From the IMG/VR virus record IMGVR_UViG_3300044858_006017, positions 1-56,150 of that record: DNA of 56,150 nucleotides; one strand, 5' to 3'. A program made the translations under genes and the position numbers. The notes beneath the pieces are model-generated. The model was not told the DNA's origin. It saw nothing but the letters and a program-made list of their open reading frames with translations, and searched no databases. Of this stretch, positions 49,080 through 56,150 are shown piece after piece. Origin of the DNA: a virus. Each line of letters begins with the position of its first letter. Within the stretch, counting starts at the first letter, position 1.

Positions 49080-50534
49080 ATGACTACCACCGCGAACATG
49101 GGGTTATCCCTCCCCTCACCTGGAGTGGATGAGGGCCCTGGATGGGCAGAACAGCTTAACGACTCTCTTTCACTTGTCGACTTACATAATCACACGGCAG
49201 GGAAAGGGACTAAAATCCCTGTAGCAGGTCTAGACCTTCAAGCTGACTTGACCATCAATAGTAATAGCCATACAGATGTTAAATCTGTTAAATTCACCTC
49301 CCAATCTTCATCTCTAACGACTACAAATGCAGTTTATGTGGTAAACGGAGAGCTTTATTTTTCAGATAGTGGCGGGACGAATGTCCAGATAACCTCTGGA
49401 GGAAGTTTAAACCTAGCCTCTACAGGTACAATTGGTGGAGACTATGCGCAAGTAGGGGTAAACGCTACGGTTACTTATTCAGATACTACAAAAACCTATA
49501 GTTTTCTCCAAGCTGCGGGGTCTACCGCTAAAATGTATTCTGCTAAGATCTCTCTTGCTGATTCCGCTGGAGGGTCTAACGCGGTAGGTATCATTCCTCC
49601 TGTAGGATTAGCTTCAGGCTATGATTTAACTCTCCCCACAGCCGCTCCGGGGGCGGATCAGGTGCTCGCCTTTGCTTCAGGAGGTCAAGCATCTTTTAGA
49701 GATATAAACGGGACATCCGGCCAAGTATCTGTTTCAAAAACAGGCTCCGCTTTCACCGTAGGACTGCCTACAACTATAACACAGGACTTAAATTTTACTG
49801 GGAACATCACCGGACGGGGGATTATTCCCGTAGGTGGTATTATTGCCCTCAATACAAACTTGACAGGGGTGACTGCTGTAACAGCCACCACTGCGGCGGA
49901 CGCTAATGGGTTTGTTGTTTGTGGATCAGTTACACAGCCTCAAGTGATTGTAGATCCGACCTCCCCTATGAATGGCCAAACTATCCCTAACCTGAACGAT
50001 TCCTACTTCTTGATGGGGGCGTCCTCATCCGGCTCTACAGGAGGAGCAAATACCACCACTTTAACAACCACCCAACTTCCAGCTCACACACACACAATTG
50101 ACCACGGGCATTCAAACTCTTTCGCTTTAAGTAACAACACAGTAGCAAGCTCGAGCCATACCCACACTATTGCGCACGTACATCAAGTGGGGTATGCCTC
50201 TTTTGCCTCTAATAATGTACGAGCTCAAAGCTCTAGGGCATCTAGTACTTTAAGTTTTACTACAGGGGCTCAGGAGTATTTAAGCAACACGGGTCTAGCG
50301 GGTGGAGGGGAGTCCGCGGTAACAACATCTTATACAGGTAATCTGTACTCCGCAGGAGCAACAGATGATTCCGGTACAGCTGCAATTTCAGGGACACCTT
50401 CAGCGACGTCTACCGTAACTTTAACTGGCTCAGTAACCTCCCATTCAGGCTCAAGCGGAAGCTCAGGGACAGGAAGTAGCTATGATTCCAGACCGAAATT
50501 TTTTGCTGTAAAATATATCATGAGGATCAAGTAG
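49080..50534 (+). CDS. Tail fibre with collar-type C-terminal domain
   Basis: This 484-residue protein begins with TTTANMGLSLPSPGVDEGPGWAEQLNDSL, a fibre attachment type. A Gly/Thr-rich shaft follows, then a phage-collar-like domain from about residue 255: GIIALN, IPNLNDSYFLMGA, then TTTQLPAHTHTIDHGH and a second HTHTIAHVH, ending SRPKFFAVKYIMRIK. The His-rich repeats bind metal ions along the needle-like tip in related fibres. AGGAG precedes the ATG. It is the probable host-recognition fibre. Confidence 0.75.
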   Translation: MTTTANMGLSLPSPGVDEGPGWAEQLNDSLSLVDLHNHTAGKGTKIPVAGLDLQADLTINSNSHTDVKSVKFTSQSSSLTTTNAVYVVNGELYFSDSGGTNVQITSGGSLNLASTGTIGGDYAQVGVNATVTYSDTTKTYSFLQAAGSTAKMYSAKISLADSAGGSNAVGIIPPVGLASGYDLTLPTAAPGADQVLAFASGGQASFRDINGTSGQVSVSKTGSAFTVGLPTTITQDLNFTGNITGRGIIPVGGIIALNTNLTGVTAVTATTAADANGFVVCGSVTQPQVIVDPTSPMNGQTIPNLNDSYFLMGASSSGSTGGANTTTLTTTQLPAHTHTIDHGHSNSFALSNNTVASSSHTHTIAHVHQVGYASFASNNVRAQSSRASSTLSFTTGAQEYLSNTGLAGGGESAVTTSYTGNLYSAGATDDSGTAAISGTPSATSTVTLTGSVTSHSGSSGSSGTGSSYDSRPKFFAVKYIMRIK

Positions 50535-50536
50535 TT

Positions 50537-50806
50537 ATGACAAATATAATAGACTTCGGTGATAGATTAAAACAGAAAAATCTAAACACTCGTGCCGACC
50601 GGATGGTAACACTCTCGGCTTCTATAGATAAGTTACTAAACGGCTATATACACGACATGGGTGGACTAGATGACCGTGTAATAACTGAATTACTTACCTA
50701 TTTAAATTATGCATTTTTAAACTTAGAAGATATGTTAATGGATAAAAGACACGCAGAAATGGCACATGAGCTAGCTGTTAATGCTTTTTTGGAGAAAAAT
50801 AAATGA
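50537..50806 (+). CDS. Hypothetical protein between tail genes
   Basis: This 89-residue helical protein is acidic at its centre (NLEDMLMDKRHAEMAHELA), with no family recognised. It overlaps the next gene by four bases. Confidence 0.55.
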   Translation: MTNIIDFGDRLKQKNLNTRADRMVTLSASIDKLLNGYIHDMGGLDDRVITELLTYLNYAFLNLEDMLMDKRHAEMAHELAVNAFLEKNK

Positions 50807-51039
50807 ATATGCGTTATAAATTCTATTTTCGTCGTAAGTTTTTTTGGAAGTCTTTCACGGTTATTGGGCATAAATATGAAACCTCCGTGGACAAAATGTT
50901 ACTCTTTTTTGAAGATGGTGGGGTCCAAGAAATTAAAAACTTTAAGGACTGTGAAGTGAAGCTTAAGCAAGATTGGGTTTTAGCCCAGAAAAAATCCCTT
51001 GAAGCGCAAACAGGACAGCCCCTAAACATGGTGGTGTGA
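50803..51039 (+). CDS. Small basic hypothetical protein
   Basis: This 78-residue protein has an N-terminus rich in aromatics and Lys/Arg (RYKFYFRRKFFWKSF). GGAG precedes the ATG. No domain is recognised. One base separates it from the large tail gene. Confidence 0.55.
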   Translation: MNMRYKFYFRRKFFWKSFTVIGHKYETSVDKMLLFFEDGGVQEIKNFKDCEVKLKQDWVLAQKKSLEAQTGQPLNMVV

Positions 51040-51040
51040 T

Positions 51041-54000
51041 ATGGCTCTTCAGAAACAATTAGTTCAAGCTCCTTTAGGATTAGGAATAGATACAAAAACC
51101 GACCCGAAACAGGTAGCCTCCTCCGGCTTGCTTGAATTAGAAAACGGAATCATAAAGCAGACGGGAGAAATCCGAAAACGCTACGGAGTTGCTAAACTTA
51201 GTGGCGACATTCTTCAATCTGATTCTAATATCAGCTCCAGTTCTAAACTGGAAACCTATAATAACGAGCTACTTTTATTTAATCGGGATAATGTGTTCTC
51301 CTACGCAGAATCCCTAAATGCATGGGCCAATAAAGGACTTTTAAGTACTATAGATGGCTCCACCTCACCTATTGTTGCTAACAGTTATGAGCAAACAGGC
51401 GGAGATATTGCATCAACAAATGGCATAACTCTTTATGCATGGGAAGATAGCCGCGGAGGTGTTCGCTATTCTGTTATAGACCAAGCATCAGGGGCAGCAC
51501 TTGTTTATGATGCTCAAGTAAACATTAATGGTATGCGGCCGAGGTGTGTCGCAGTAGGTGCATACTTTTTCTTATTTTGCTACCAAACTTTTACCAACAA
51601 TTTAGAGGTTTACAGAATCTCTACTACCAGCCCAAGTTTAGGAGTATCCGCTACAGCGGCAGGAGATATCTCAACCACAGAACCTATTTATGATGTTACT
51701 GTGTTTGGCTCCCGTATGCTTTTAGCCTATAAAAATACATCAAACAAATTAAAATTTACTTACTGGTTACAGACAAATATCACAGGAAACCCTGCCTATG
51801 GTGTCCCCTCTGCATTAGAGATTACAGCTGAAACCCCTTCTCAGTGCCTAACTATTATTCAAGGGGAAGACTTTGGATCAACTCCTACTTTCAGCATTTT
51901 ATTTTTTAATAGCTCAACAGGACTCCGGCATTTAGCTTATTATGCAGATTTTACTGAGTACAAATCGGCTATCGTCGTAGACAACACTGTTTCCCCTATT
52001 GTCAGAAATGTGACCGCTGTAGCACATGGCGAAAAAATAGAATATTTCGCCGAATATGAGGCAGCTTCGGCTATCAATCGCTACATAAAACGAGGTGAAG
52101 TCTATCTTGCCCCTAACAGTGCGGCCAATGTGGCGGAATTCCAACGGGCAGGTGGACTAGTATCAAAAGCCTACCGTGTAAACGATGCTACGAAAGTACA
52201 TGTTAGCTACGAATCCACTGCGAACTTTCTCAATACTTTATTTGTTTTAGGAACAGCAGAGGATCGAAGTGGTGCCCTAGGGTGGGGGTACAACTGGGGT
52301 TATGATTGGGGAGGCATATCTCTCTATGCTGTGGTGGAAAGTAAACTCCTGACAGGTGTCCATGGAGGCCATAATTTAGAGGGGGCGGGTGGACTAGATG
52401 GGTCAAGCCCTTTACCCGGGGTTTGGTTTACAGCTGCAAATGAGGCTATCTCTTGCACTTCTAGAAGAACTAGAATAGTTGCCGACAATATCTCTACTTA
52501 TACCCTCCGTGGCTTGGATAAAATCGAAATTGATTACAATGCTGCCCGTGTAGGCCCTTCAGCGCAACTTGGTGAAAATCTCCATATACCTGGAGGTTTT
52601 CTAAGAGCTTATGACGGCGTTAGTGTAGTGGAACACGGATTCCACATGTTCCCTGACGCAATCCAGGTAGCTAACTCGGTTACAGCGGGTTCGGTGGCTA
52701 ATGGAACTTATCAATATGTGGCTGTGTATGAATGGATTGATGGAAAAGGCCAACTCCATAGGTCAGCTCCATCCATTCCTGTATCCCACACCGTCTCAGG
52801 AGGTCCTAAAGGCGTGGACATCACCGTCCCTACCTTAAGGTATACTGCAAAGCAAAGCCCTGAAAGGACAGCTCCTATTGTCGCTATTTATCGGACTACA
52901 AACGCGGGAACACTTTACTATAAAGTAAGTGATGATACGGATCCTTTATATAATCTAGTTAATGCAGATACTGTAACATTTGTAGACACCTTAGCGGATG
53001 CCTCAATCACTTCCAAACCGCTTCTTTACACCACCGGTGGAACTCTAGAAAATATTTCGGTTCCCGCCTGTAACATTGTAGCTTCCTTTGATAACCGTCT
53101 GTTTATCGCAGGATTAGAGCAACCTAATGACCTAATGTTCAGTAAACAATGGGTTGTAGATGAAGGAGTTGCCTTTAATGATTTCCTCCGAATTAATGTG
53201 AGCCCTACCGGAGGAGAGATTACCTCTATATTCCCAATGGATGACAAGCTCATCATCTTCAAACAAAACGCTATCTACTATCTTTCAGGGGAAGGCCCTA
53301 CAGATGTAGGCCAACAAAACCTCTACCGCATCCAACAGATAGCTTCAGATGTAGGTTGTTCCGTGCCTGAGAGTGTTTGTCTGATGCCTTTAGGTTTGAT
53401 GTTTAAATCCCTCAAGGGGATTTATCTCTTAGACCGAGCCTTGAATGCTGTCTATATCGGCTCCCAAGTAGAGGCCTATAACGGTTTGTCTATCACCGGC
53501 GGAAACTTAGTCCCCACCCAAAACCAGGTTAGGTTTACTTCGTCCGAAGGTAGGACGTTGGTGTTCGACTATTATTTCAAACAATGGTTCACATTTACAG
53601 GACAATCTGCATCCAGCTCTATTGCATGGAAAAACCAGTTTACGTATTCAGCCTCAGATGGAAGTGTTTTCTCTGAGGAGGATGGTAGATATGACGATAA
53701 TGGTTCTGTAATTTCAACCAAAATCACCACAGGCTGGCTATCTTTTGCAGGGCTTCAGGGATACAAAAGGGTGTATTTAGCCCAGCTTTTCGGTGAGTTA
53801 AAAGGTTCCCATACGTTAAGTGTTAAACTAAGCTATGACTTTAAAAACTCCTATAGTGAAGAGTTTACGGCGGCGCTTGATACAGGTGCAACCTATGGGG
53901 ACGGTTTATATGGGGATATAGGGGTTTACGGCGGGACAGATGGAACAATGCACTATGAGGTTCAACCTGCTAGACAGAAATGCACCTCTATAAAAGTGAC

Positions 54001-54130
54001 CGTCCAAGATTACTTCCCGGATTCCAGACCATCCGAAGGATTTAGAATAAGTGGGTTAAGTTTTGAGTTAGGTATAGAGCCTGGATTGAAGAGATTGAAC
54101 GGGAATAGAGGGATGACTAGTTTAGGCTAA
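51041..54130 (+). CDS. Large tail hub/nozzle-like protein
   Basis: This 1029-residue protein, the largest of the genome, is beta-rich throughout. Segments such as FDNRLFIAGLEQPNDLMFSKQWV, EITSIFPMDDKLIIFKQNAIYYL and GRTLVFDYYFKQWFTFTG follow one another like blades of a beta-propeller. Long podovirus proteins with this make-up build the tail tube or nozzle below the adaptor (T7 gp12 or P22 gp10 role). Position after adaptor and fibre genes agrees. Last gene of the operon, converging on the 54139 gene nine bases away. Confidence 0.65.
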   Translation: MALQKQLVQAPLGLGIDTKTDPKQVASSGLLELENGIIKQTGEIRKRYGVAKLSGDILQSDSNISSSSKLETYNNELLLFNRDNVFSYAESLNAWANKGLLSTIDGSTSPIVANSYEQTGGDIASTNGITLYAWEDSRGGVRYSVIDQASGAALVYDAQVNINGMRPRCVAVGAYFFLFCYQTFTNNLEVYRISTTSPSLGVSATAAGDISTTEPIYDVTVFGSRMLLAYKNTSNKLKFTYWLQTNITGNPAYGVPSALEITAETPSQCLTIIQGEDFGSTPTFSILFFNSSTGLRHLAYYADFTEYKSAIVVDNTVSPIVRNVTAVAHGEKIEYFAEYEAASAINRYIKRGEVYLAPNSAANVAEFQRAGGLVSKAYRVNDATKVHVSYESTANFLNTLFVLGTAEDRSGALGWGYNWGYDWGGISLYAVVESKLLTGVHGGHNLEGAGGLDGSSPLPGVWFTAANEAISCTSRRTRIVADNISTYTLRGLDKIEIDYNAARVGPSAQLGENLHIPGGFLRAYDGVSVVEHGFHMFPDAIQVANSVTAGSVANGTYQYVAVYEWIDGKGQLHRSAPSIPVSHTVSGGPKGVDITVPTLRYTAKQSPERTAPIVAIYRTTNAGTLYYKVSDDTDPLYNLVNADTVTFVDTLADASITSKPLLYTTGGTLENISVPACNIVASFDNRLFIAGLEQPNDLMFSKQWVVDEGVAFNDFLRINVSPTGGEITSIFPMDDKLIIFKQNAIYYLSGEGPTDVGQQNLYRIQQIASDVGCSVPESVCLMPLGLMFKSLKGIYLLDRALNAVYIGSQVEAYNGLSITGGNLVPTQNQVRFTSSEGRTLVFDYYFKQWFTFTGQSASSSIAWKNQFTYSASDGSVFSEEDGRYDDNGSVISTKITTGWLSFAGLQGYKRVYLAQLFGELKGSHTLSVKLSYDFKNSYSEEFTAALDTGATYGDGLYGDIGVYGGTDGTMHYEVQPARQKCTSIKVTVQDYFPDSRPSEGFRISGLSFELGIEPGLKRLNGNRGMTSLG

Positions 54131-54138
54131 TCTCCCTC

Positions 54139-54393
54139 CTATTTATTTTTAGGTTTCCATACCATTTTCATACAGTGCCTATTAGCAGTAGGGATTATCT
54201 CCCAACCGCGATTCAAATAAACAGTCACTTCAAGATCTGCACATGCAGTGTAAAATGTTGTTTGACCAGGCCGCTCTTGTTGGGCAGCCTCCGCTGCATA
54301 ATATTGTTCTCGATTACACCCACCTGCAGCTATTGCAAAAAAATATAAGACTGTAGCCCATAGAACTGCCATAATACTAGCAAATATATTCAT
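54139..54393 (-). CDS. Small secreted or lipid-anchored protein
   Basis: This 84-residue protein has an N-terminal hydrophobic segment (IFASIMAVLWATVLYFFAIAAGGC) ending in AAGGC, a plausible lipobox before Cys26. The remaining 58 residues carry two Cys and two Trp. GGAG precedes the ATG. An outer-membrane spanin subunit is one possibility, though it lies far from the lysis genes. Confidence 0.55.
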   Translation of the reverse strand: MNIFASIMAVLWATVLYFFAIAAGGCNREQYYAAEAAQQERPGQTTFYTACADLEVTVYLNRGWEIIPTANRHCMKMVWKPKNK

Positions 54394-54397
54394 CTTT

Positions 54398-54571
54398 CTA
54401 TTCTCCTAAATTCTTTGGTATCAACGTGACTACAACTTCTTCACCTACTATTTCTATTCGGAAAGATTCTTTTAATTCTTTATCATAGAAAAATACCACA
54501 TTGTTGGATGCAAGAACTCTGATATGGTATTCAGTCAATCTGTCAATAATGGTAGCTTCAAGCTCGTCCAT
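54398..54571 (-). CDS. Small hypothetical protein, 57 residues
   Basis: Open from ATG 54571 to TAG 54400-54398, overlapping the upstream gene end by 14 bases and leaving five bases before the next ATG. The product is acidic with strands (VVFFYDKELKESFRIEIVGEE). Its ribosome site is weak. It fills what would otherwise be a 160-base gap. Confidence 0.5.
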   Translation of the reverse strand: MDELEATIIDRLTEYHIRVLASNNVVFFYDKELKESFRIEIVGEEVVVTLIPKNLGE

Positions 54572-54824
54572 ACTTAGCCTGCAATCTCTCTGTCTCGGCC
54601 TGCAGAAATTTAAACCGCTCTTCGATTTCAGTTATCGCGGTAGGGATTTGCTCTTCCTTTTCCACCAGCCTCACAACGGCATGACCGTCAAACGTTCCTG
54701 TTACATAGATGCCGAGGTCGAACACTTCAATCTTAATCTTTATCTCTTTTTTTAATCTATCCTCCTCTGTTATTTCAGCACAAAGAAACTTTATCTGATC
54801 TAAATAAGTTATCTCGGGTATCAT
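54558..54824 (-). CDS. Hypothetical protein, 88 residues
   Basis: Beta-rich first part (KIKIEVFDLGIYVTGTFDGHAVVRLVE) and a coiled-coil end (ERFKFLQAETERLQAKYG). No family is recognised. AAAGGAG precedes the ATG. Confidence 0.6.
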   Translation of the reverse strand: MIPEITYLDQIKFLCAEITEEDRLKKEIKIKIEVFDLGIYVTGTFDGHAVVRLVEKEEQIPTAITEIEERFKFLQAETERLQAKYGRA

Positions 54825-54829
54825 TTTCT

Positions 54830-55093
54830 TTACTCCTTTTCTTCGCGATCTAGTAGTGCTAGTTTTCTTTCGAGACAGTATATAAAACGCTCTTTTACCT
54901 TATCTACTTTCTCCTTACGAAAAAACCAGGCTCCCTCAAGACCCGCGTTTTTTTCACGATTTTTTTCTATAAGTCGATGCCTAATCTCATCTAACCTTTC
55001 CACTTCAGATTCGTAGTCTCCCCGAGCATTCTCGATATCCTTATCGATCAGGTCGTGTAACATTGCTAATGTCTGTCGTCGTGATATCTGCAT
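54830..55093 (-). CDS. Coiled-coil hypothetical protein
   Basis: This 87-residue protein is almost wholly charged helix. The start at 55093 after AAAAGGAG is preferred over the open extension to 55165. Unknown function. Confidence 0.6.
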   Translation of the reverse strand: MQISRRQTLAMLHDLIDKDIENARGDYESEVERLDEIRHRLIEKNREKNAGLEGAWFFRKEKVDKVKERFIYCLERKLALLDREEKE

Positions 55094-55158
55094 TTTGTTT
55101 CTCCTTTTATTGAGCTGTATTGCTCTTATAATCCTTTTCGACACATTTTCAAAAAACT

Positions 55159-56013
55159 TTAGCACATATAGTCGGTATCTGTTTTTCTACCAGGGTCATC
55201 TTCTTCGGAGGCGTATCCCCAGATACCAAAGAAGTCGTGTGCTGCAATCCGCACCATATGTCGAAATTTTTTTGATGATATCACCCCTACACCTCTGTCC
55301 CTAATAAATAACTGCACTGCGTGGTCTTTCGGTATGTCATCAATATTGATACCCGGGTGTCTATTAGGGTCTCTTATGCCCCTAAAAACCCTTCTACCAT
55401 ATTCCTCCTCATCTGCTGGTCGATTAAAATTTTTTAGTTTTTTATCATGTTTCATAAAATGATCCTGTAAAAACAGGAATATGCTCCATGTATATGGTCT
55501 AACCAACTCACAGCTTTTTGTAAAATACTCCCTGTTTTCAGGAAGAAACATCCAGTCTTCATACTTCCTTGGTTCCTTCTTCATTTTTTCATAAGGTGTT
55601 AAACTGTCATCGGAATTTTTGATAAAAGGTTGATGAATGTACCCCAGGCCATATGAAGCCAGATGCAGCATTACATGCCTGTAGTCTAAAAAATTAGCTA
55701 TAGTTACATCCATACCAGATATCAAAGTCTGATTGATTTTATCGATTGTTAGTTTAATGTCTAATGCATGGTTTGTAGGTTCTTTATAATTTTTATGAAA
55801 AAACTCTATACACTTCTTTTTCCACTCTCTGTGCATTCTTAATGTGTATTGCTCATCAGTTTCGTCCCTATAATAAGATTTCATCCACTCGAACGGGCCA
55901 CGACTATACGGATCATTGAACAAAACATCAGGAAACTGCTCAGGCTCTAAACCAAAAAGCAATTTATTTACCACCATCATTGGGTATGTAAATGTTTCAA
56001 TAACACAGGGCAT
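55159..56013 (-). CDS. Hypothetical protein, 284 residues
   Basis: No family is recognised. It is rich in Tyr, Trp, His and charged residues and has no signal or membrane segment. AAGGAG, seven bases before the ATG at 56013, marks this start. The frame continues 14 codons upstream to an ATG inside the inverted repeat, where five codons are shared with an eight-codon frame at 3315 in copy A. First gene of the minus-strand right-end operon. Confidence 0.55.
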   Translation of the reverse strand: MPCVIETFTYPMMVVNKLLFGLEPEQFPDVLFNDPYSRGPFEWMKSYYRDETDEQYTLRMHREWKKKCIEFFHKNYKEPTNHALDIKLTIDKINQTLISGMDVTIANFLDYRHVMLHLASYGLGYIHQPFIKNSDDSLTPYEKMKKEPRKYEDWMFLPENREYFTKSCELVRPYTWSIFLFLQDHFMKHDKKLKNFNRPADEEEYGRRVFRGIRDPNRHPGINIDDIPKDHAVQLFIRDRGVGVISSKKFRHMVRIAAHDFFGIWGYASEEDDPGRKTDTDYMC

Positions 56014-56040
56014 TCTGATTCTCCTTATCAACCTACCTAT

Positions 56041-56150
56041 TATCCTCTTCGTCATTTCCCAGAAAATCTTTAATTTCTTCCTTTATTCTTTTCTTTCAAC
56101 CTCTTCCATTAAATTAAAGTATTCCGTCTATGTTCCGATAGGTGTTATAG
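56041..56150. repeat. 110-base inverted repeat, copy B at the end of the window
   Basis: Exact reverse complement of 3220-3329. The window ends with its last base, so the true repeat may be longer. Here the sigma-28-type promoter points off the right end and the minus-strand operon points inward. Confidence 0.95.
56115..56141 (+). promoter_or_regulatory. Sigma-28-type promoter in inverted-repeat copy B
   Basis: TAAAGTAT (56115-56122), 11 bases, TCCGATAG (56134-56141). No gene follows inside the window, so at least one further gene past the right end is expected. Confidence 0.65.

Noticed and set aside
1-56150. Integrase, CRISPR array, phage RNA polymerase or sigma factor
   Set aside because: Looked for among all long frames and repeats; no recombinase motifs, spaced repeats, polymerase motifs or sigma-like domains were seen. 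A very divergent small sigma factor among the unknown genes cannot be excluded.

Overview
The window looks like a nearly complete genome, or one large contig, of a tailed dsDNA phage with a short tail (podovirus type). The evidence is a large terminase, a portal of about 630 residues, a capsid protein, three consecutive large Ala/Gln-rich ejection-type proteins, a large beta-propeller-like tail protein and no tape measure or sheath gene. No integrase, tRNA, CRISPR array, phage RNA polymerase or sigma-factor gene was seen. The host is probably a motile Gram-negative bacterium: there are three lipoprotein signals, an M15-type endolysin and, above all, repeated promoters of the flagellar sigma-28 (FliA/SigD) class.

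Layout. 1-290 is AT-rich and full of TGTCTA/TAGACA dyads (operator or origin). 292-3885 holds two DNA methyltransferases and small unknown genes, with one 64-residue gene on the minus strand. 3972-9730 (minus) encodes the ejection/internal virion proteins. 9741-18830 (minus) is the replication block: dNMP kinase, metallopeptidase-like protein, phosphoesterase, a family-A DNA polymerase split in two, RecT-like protein, DinG/XPD-like helicase, HNH nuclease, primase-like protein and a Cas4-like nuclease. PhoH and the lysis genes (endolysin, holin-like) follow at 18872-20861. 20870-30387 (minus) is the first structural block: terminase, scaffold-like protein, capsid and decoration/fibre proteins, with a GIY-YIG homing endonuclease inserted. 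30388-31062 is a divergent control region. 31063-42749 (plus) carries a Rha-like regulator, a DUF262 protein, class II ribonucleotide reductase, dUTPase, dCMP deaminase, thymidylate synthase, a cluster of secreted or lipid-anchored proteins and many small overlapping genes. 42763-47337 (minus) holds portal and fibre genes. 47408-54130 (plus) holds tail genes. 54139-56013 (minus) encodes small unknown proteins.

The most unusual feature is regulatory. Ten distinct sites, one of them present twice, fit TAAAGTTT-N11-TCCGATAA, the sigma-28 pattern. Nine have exactly 11 bases between the boxes. They sit upstream of methyltransferase, Rha-like, nucleotide-metabolism, nuclease and homing-endonuclease genes. 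One precedes a stretch of about 70 bases ending in an intrinsic terminator, which looks like a small RNA gene. The terminase and portal/tail operons instead have sigma-70-like promoters. One of those is a fully symmetric bidirectional promoter at 47345-47400. The division suggests sigma-factor switching between gene classes, using the host motility sigma factor or an unrecognised phage one. A 110-base exact inverted repeat (3220-3329 and 56041-56150) carries one of the sigma-28 promoters, and the sequence ends inside the second copy.
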